From: Rosa chinensis
Taxonomy: Eukaryota > Streptophyta > Magnoliopsida > Rosales > Rosaceae
Length of the DNA stretch: 64,000 nucleotides
Reading direction: 5' to 3'
Assembly: GCF_002994745.2 (NCBI RefSeq)
Contig: NC_037090.1
Location: 33,958,501-34,022,500 of the forward strand
In this document: one piece after another, positions 59,150-64,000 of the stretch
Numbering within the stretch: the first letter of the stretch is position 1
Layout: every line of letters begins with the position of its first letter
Translations under genes and position numbers: made by a program
The notes under the pieces: model-generated
The model's database searches: none
Told to the model about the DNA's origin: nothing
Seen by the model: only the letters and a program-made list of their open reading frames with translations

Positions 59150-59850
59150 TAGACACGGTACTGTGCGCGAAATTGAAAAGCTTGACCATGGTGGTTTCCG
59201 ATTCTTCTTGCTCTGATGCAGATAAAGGTAATTTAGTGAAAACCCCCCTTTTGTCCTTTTCTTCTTTGGGACCCCAATTGAACCCGTTGATTTGAATTTC
59301 TTGATTTTTGTCCATGTAGATTTTGCTCGGGGAAATTGTTATAACCCAGAAGTTATTAGCACTACAAAATTCAGGGATGCAGTTGCAAATGACGTCTTAA
59401 TGGTATCATCTTGCTCTTTTTCCTTCTTCTCCATGTTTCTTATGTGCATGGTTAATCAGACTCAGGCTAATTTAATGGTTCTCATGAATTTGAAATATTG
59501 AGGCCTTAGAGTAAAGTTTCTTTCATTGGATGGCGACTTGGAATTAGTTTATGTGATTTCATTTAAATTATTTATGATTCTGTTCAAACTTGAGTTGTTT
59601 GTCCAATTGACAGCACAACCCTTAAAACGCAGAAAGAATAGAGAATTGAAATCGACAGAAAGAGTGTGTGAGAGGGAGAGTTTGGTTCGAACTTGGCCTC
59701 TGTTGTGGTTCCTCGTCTCGCTTAGATTGATAGTGAGGGAGGTTGTTGATCGGCATAGACAGGTCACAACGGAATTGATTCCAGCTTGGAGGCATAAAAG
59801 GTAACTTCTTGATGTTAATTTTTCATTCAATTTTGTTGGGATTATTCGAT
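59150..59850 (+). other. CACTA 2c interior, unidentified exon-like pieces
   Basis: Short blocks between canonical splice signals include about 59158-59227 (acceptor TTTGTAG, donor AAAG|GTAATT) and about 59321-59400 (DFARGNCYNPEVISTTKFRD). The frame at 59526-59804 is also open. None was recognised. Confidence 0.3.
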
Positions 59851-60079
59851 TAAGGGTTTTGTGTAAAATTTCATGACCATCAGTTTTGTCTCTCAGATTG
59901 TATCTGAATTGCAAAGCTGTGATTTTTGGTGTGGGTGGAGGCTTTTAGTTAGGTGTGTTCTTCGTTCTTTCTTTTCTTAAAGGATCACCGATCACCGAAT
60001 TTCATACATATAGATCTGTATCTATGAATCCGTCATGAGTAATTTTTTTGCTTTCTGGCCATGCAGAATTGGAGTGAAG

Positions 60080-62230
60080 GGGCAGAGTAACATTTGGATC
60101 TAGGTTTTGATCAGGTAGCAACTATACTTATCTAATTGGTTGTTTTTTTTTCCGTGTTCTTGCAGAACTGGACAAAGCTCTGATTAATATATCATGCCCC
60201 CTTTTAGTATGCATCGTGTTCTTGCACAAGTTTTTTTTCTTGCAGAACTTTCTTCTTTGCTCTTAAAATTGTATATTAATCAATTGTAGTAATAAGCTCT
60301 AAAACGTTTCTTTACTTGGTAAGATTTGGGTGTTCGTTGAGTGATTTGTTTGCGAATTTTATATCAGATTAGATGCTGTGGGTTCTTTGTTATTTTCAAT
60401 CAGATTGGTTGATAGTGGTTGCTATTGATCTTTCAATTCTTCATGCATGCGGTTTGCTTTTGTTTTGCAGTCTGTGGGTTTTAATTCCTCAATAGTTCCA
60501 AAATCCAAAATTTTTGGAGACTTTCAGGGAAAGGATTGGGCTGAAAACAACTAGAACAGGTTTTCAATCTCACTGATCTTTGTTATACTGTTTTGTGAGT
60601 TTGTGTTGGTGTGAGGGGTTGATTACAAGTTCTATATACTTTAAAGTTATTAACTGATGTATGAATGTAATATAAAAAGAGATTAGAACACTTCCAATTT
60701 GTCCATTGTTTTCTTCTGCAGCCTTGATTGTAATTGGTAATTATGTAGTATGTAAAGAAACTAATTCATTATGAACATCATCACCATTATCAATATCAGT
60801 TAATAGGAGTACAGGACTGTTTGACTTGAATATTAGAAACTTCCTGAAAGTGTTTATCTCTACACTTTATTTTTGTATTCATACGTACTGTTCTTTGTGA
60901 AAGTGTATCTGTAGGAACTCCACGCCAACGTTGACGGAAATTAATAGGGTCAGCCACTTGCGAAATCGGATCTCAACTTCAATTCTTCCAGATTCAGGGT
61001 GAGCTGCTTAATTTTTCTTTGTTCGTGTGATTATGAGTGAATTTTGGGGAAGTCTGGGATGTTGTTTGCTTAGCTTATTGAATTTAAAATTAGATGCATG
61101 TAAAATTGTGTGGACTTTATGGGAAATTAATTTTTAACTGATGCTTTCTAATGTTTTAGATTATATATTATACAATTCTTATTGTTCCTGTTTCAAATGG
61201 TTATGCACTTGCTTTTTTAATCTTTCTGAATGAGTAGATATTTTCAATTTCATGTTAATTGTAGTCAATTTTCAATTTGACAATACGAACATATCAGCTT
61301 CATAAAATACCGGACACTTATTTCCTACTCTGTTCTTTGTCGGCTTTATCAGTTTCATTCCCTCTGCAATTTAAAAAAAAACATCTATTGAAATCCACAC
61401 ATAACAGCAGGACACTCATGCAACATATAACCAATCCTCTTTATCACACAAACCACAAACAACCAACCCTCCTTCAACAATGACTCCCGCAGCAACGTGC
61501 GGGCAACCTTTGCTAGTAAATCTATGGTGGGATCTTCTTCCCACATCCGTGTCCATATATACAATATATTGTCTTTCAATTGTTATTCAAATGTTCAATT
61601 AATAATTTTTCTATGGCTGTCATGATTTCTTTCCCAACCTTTTTAGATCTTTAGCAATGTGTTATGTGGTTGTCAATGTTTAGCAATGTGATTCATTGTG
61701 TGAAAATAGAATGAGATTTTTGGGAACTGTTTTTGCAAAGTGAAATTATTTCATCACTGCTAAGGTACAATTTTAATAGACCAATCATGTCTTCCAGTTA
61801 CTCTCTTATATTGTTAGACAATTCATTTTAGTACTTGTGATTCATATGAGTTAGTAGAGGACAGAGGTTTACATAGTAGCTGATGGAGTACTTTTCTGGA
61901 AATGCATAATGTACATTAAAGTCTTTGCATTGTCTACAGGACAAATGGTTAACTTAATTTGGTTCACACAGCACAAATCTCTTCTTAGCAAAGAAGGGGA
62001 GAGCATGTTCTCCAATTGCTCTTGGACAAGAGTATTGGCTGCCCATTCTTACTGGTGCCAACACCAGGCTAAGCAACATGGCAAGCACCAGGCTTGTCCC
62101 AAGGATCACAGACAGTAGCTCAACTTGTAGACATGGAGCTCCAATGTACTCGGCATTGTATAATGTAGAAAAGAGCCAAAGTTGATAGATACAGAGAAAG
62201 AAGGCAAATTTACAAATGACCCTCCTAAAT
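60080..62230 (+). other. CACTA 2c interior, mostly intron-like, no gene identified
   Basis: T-rich with scattered splice-like signals. One open block (61939-62118, GQMVNLIWFTQHKSLLSKEG) is protein-like but unidentified. Confidence 0.35.
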
Positions 62231-62782
62231 TAGTGTATGAATATTTGGGAAATAATTATGTTTGATATCAATTTATTGAATTCATTTAATATGTGGTGGG
62301 ATTTGAATTAATTTGATTGTTATATATTTTGTAACAATTAGACATCAAGAATAAATGGAAAGCATTGTCCAACATGTTATAACACAGCTCAATATGTCGT
62401 CTCAAAGCACAGCATCTAATATTCACAATAGCCACAAAATAAAAACTGTCGTCTGAGATTAATACAGATCACGGATGCTATCACGAAATAGTTGTGTGAA
62501 TAACAGTCACACAACAGTTATAAAGAAAAAATGACTTCTGAATCACAATCACACAACAGGTTCTTAAATTGCCCGTCGTCTGAGTGACGTTCACACGACA
62601 GTTAATGATGTCGACAAGCTATCGACAGCCTATCGACATGCTGTCGACATGCATGCCGAGTTCTTCAGACGACAGTTCTCTAAATCATGTTTCATCAGAC
62701 GGCAGCGAGATATACGATAGTCAGCTCCGCATCAGACGACAGTTTTTAGCCGTCGTCTGATTCAATTTTTTTACTAGTGCCA

Positions 62783-63177
62783 TTTGCAATATTCTGATTT
62801 AGTAGAAGATAATTTAATTATTCAAGAAGAAAGGTTGGTGCATATTGATAGCATATTAACATTCCAGACTATGGTGGTTTATGCAGCTCAACGTCAATTA
62901 CTGGGTTGAACAACAATGAATATTAGATAAGAGGAAAGGTTGGTGCATATTGAACAACTTGCTTTGATATATTTTCAATAACTAGTCTGGAATGTTCCTC
63001 AATTTTATTCAATGGAAGTATAAAATCTAGTATATGTTTTTTTTCATTAGAGAAATTACCACTCGGATGATTCCGTTTCAAAGTGGCCTAATTTTCAAGC
63101 TTTTTTTTTTTTTTTTTTTTGCCCCATAAGAACTGAACTACATTGGTTTTGATTCTTCTTTTATTGTCATGTTAGAT
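62783..63177. other. CACTA 2d interior, intron-like
   Basis: Contains a local direct repeat (AGGAAAGGTTGGTGCATATTGA at about 62829 and 62933) and a poly(T) run (63103-63120). No coding was seen. Confidence 0.45.
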
Positions 63178-63258
63178 GGGTAAGAGAAGATCAGTCTTCA
63201 GTAATAGTCAAATTGTATTACCTGCAATTCGGAAGTGCAAGACTTGGTGTTTGGTAAG
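63178..63258 (+). CDS. Exon-like block of CACTA 2d
   Basis: ATG at 63178 opens MGKRRSVFSNSQIVLPAIRK and continues to KCKTWCL before a TTTG|GTAAGG donor. The short, basic N-terminus does not match a family I know. Confidence 0.3.
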
Positions 63259-63315
63259 GAGTTTTAGGTTTAACTCTACAACTGAATTTTGGTTTGTATT
63301 TTTGAGACTTAACTA

Positions 63316-63319
63316 GTAA

Positions 63320-63355
<36 letters not shown>
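63316..63355. repeat. TA microsatellite
   Basis: A TA run inside CACTA 2d, in an intron-like stretch. Confidence 0.9.
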
Positions 63356-63356
<1 letters not shown>

Positions 63357-63699
63357 CATGATTTCGCAGGATATAGGGGAAGGAGTTCTTGCTTCATGTG
63401 GGTCTTATTTTAAGGTGCTTTTGATGCTTGTTTAATATATGCATATATCTACTTTTACGTTACTATGCACTAGACTGGAGTCTTTTAATCATGGTCAAAG
63501 GTCTATGTTTAAAATTTCTTCTAGTTCGCTCTCCCTTTCATACGGATATCCAAATAGAAATATATCTTTCCCTTAAGCTATTCTGTTACATCCATCATTT
63601 TTTGTTCTGTTCTATTTGTGCAATCTGAACTTGTTGTATACTACATACTGCTGATCATGTTTTTTTTTTTTTTTTTTTTGTTGGTGCTATGTAGTGAAA

Positions 63700-64000
63700 G
63701 CTTGGAGTTAGGCTCATTAGGCTAGCATTGGAAGCGGATGATTGGCTTAGCTCTGACTTAAACAAATTGAGGTAAGTATTTATAATCATCACAAAGTTCA
63801 TTCTTCATTTTATTTTTGTGAACTTTTTTTTCTGGAAGCACATGAATTATTGGAATTTTATAGTTCTAGTTTAGCATGTTTCATTTGGTGTTATAGAATA
63901 TTGGATGTGGTTGGCTTTATCGACCCTGTACACACCGGTATAATTGGATGTGGAAATCCCACTGAACGGGCACAGTCTATGTCAAATCGGTACATGTTAG
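63700..64000 (+). CDS. Spliced exons of CACTA 2d, C48-peptidase-like (Ulp1) start, partial
   Basis: One exon ends at 63771 (ALEADDWLSSDLNKL plus AG) at a GTAAGT donor. The next begins at 63897 after TTATAG and restores an Arg codon in phase, giving LRILDVVGFIDPVHTGIIGC and on to NPTERAQSMSNRYM at the window edge. This arrangement resembles the segment just before the catalytic His of Ulp1-like C48 peptidase regions found in plant CACTA proteins. The catalytic residues would lie beyond the window, so the assignment is tentative. Confidence 0.4.

Larger units (their letters stand above)
58161..62779 (+). mobile_element. CACTA transposon 2c, nested in 2d, carrying gene fragments
   Basis: Left terminus CACTACTACAAAAATTGAAT; right, reverse complemented, CACTAGTAAAAAAATTGAAT. 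The target duplication CCA is at 58158-58160 and 62780-62782. The left 540 bp aligns with 45303-45800 of 2b, and the right 340 bp with 49890-50221. The interior differs from 2b apart from the shared leader and 3' text. Confidence 0.92.
56032..64000 (+). mobile_element. CACTA transposon 2d, runs past the window, hosts 2c
   Basis: Begins CACTATGTCAAAAAATGCTT, preceded by CAT (56029-56031). CAGACGACAGAAG, TTGTCTGATT and TTCAGACAACAG subterminal repeats follow (56065-56225). A leader with a donor-like ACGGTAAGTC (about 56567) resembles the gene start of such elements. Its right end is not in the window. After the nested element ends at 62779 it continues with spliced coding exons, so unlike its relatives it may encode element proteins. 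Confidence 0.65.

Overview
This window is plant nuclear DNA from a eudicot. It carries one clearly intact gene, an R2R3-MYB transcription factor with a canonical GT-AG intron. The rest is dense retrotransposon, CACTA, MITE, SINE and LINE sequence plus a florendovirus-like endogenous pararetrovirus. The repeat content would suit a Rosaceae-type rosid, but that is an impression and not a demonstration.

Layout. 1-5300: a palindromic MITE, then a decayed pararetrovirus with broken protease, RT and RNase H, an uninterrupted second ORF and a 35S-like promoter. 5300-11400: a second MITE copy, a 5'-truncated LINE with an RNase H domain (11-bp target duplication), a MITE pair split by a 1.1-kb poly(A) retroelement (12-bp duplication), and a 615-bp solo LTR (duplication CATAC). 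11400-12850: the MYB subgroup-20-like gene with W-boxes and a TATA box. 13496-13660: a tRNA-type SINE with a 13-bp duplication.

14380-34170 is a nested stack. A MITE holds a Ty1/copia element (14472-34081, TTCCA duplication). This holds a CACTA element (16090-31522, CGA duplication), which holds a Ty3/gypsy Tat-type element (17194-28734, TTAAC duplication). The gypsy element has gag-pol on the minus strand and a broken antisense gene on the plus strand. 34490-39650: a palindromic MITE, a LINE tail, and a deleted gypsy element with a 3.2-kb LTR holding two tandem-repeat arrays. 39600-43250: copies of one MITE family sitting in TA microsatellites, interleaved with three TIR elements that carry gene-like fragments, then a hAT-type MITE.

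44590-64000: a possible first exon with a TATA box, followed by a family of CACTA elements. One (45303-50221) has inserted, in opposite orientation, into the end of a relative (45034-54168). It carries two exons and the intron of ispD, the plastid MEP-pathway cytidylyltransferase. Another (58161-62779) carries different exon-like pieces, one resembling a trihelix factor. It lies inside a further CACTA element (56032 to beyond the window) that has spliced exons resembling the C48-peptidase region of plant CACTA proteins. The most notable system is this gene-fragment-carrying CACTA family.

Element boundaries rest on target-site duplications and termini read directly from the sequence. Family names and cargo identities come from motif recognition without any database search.
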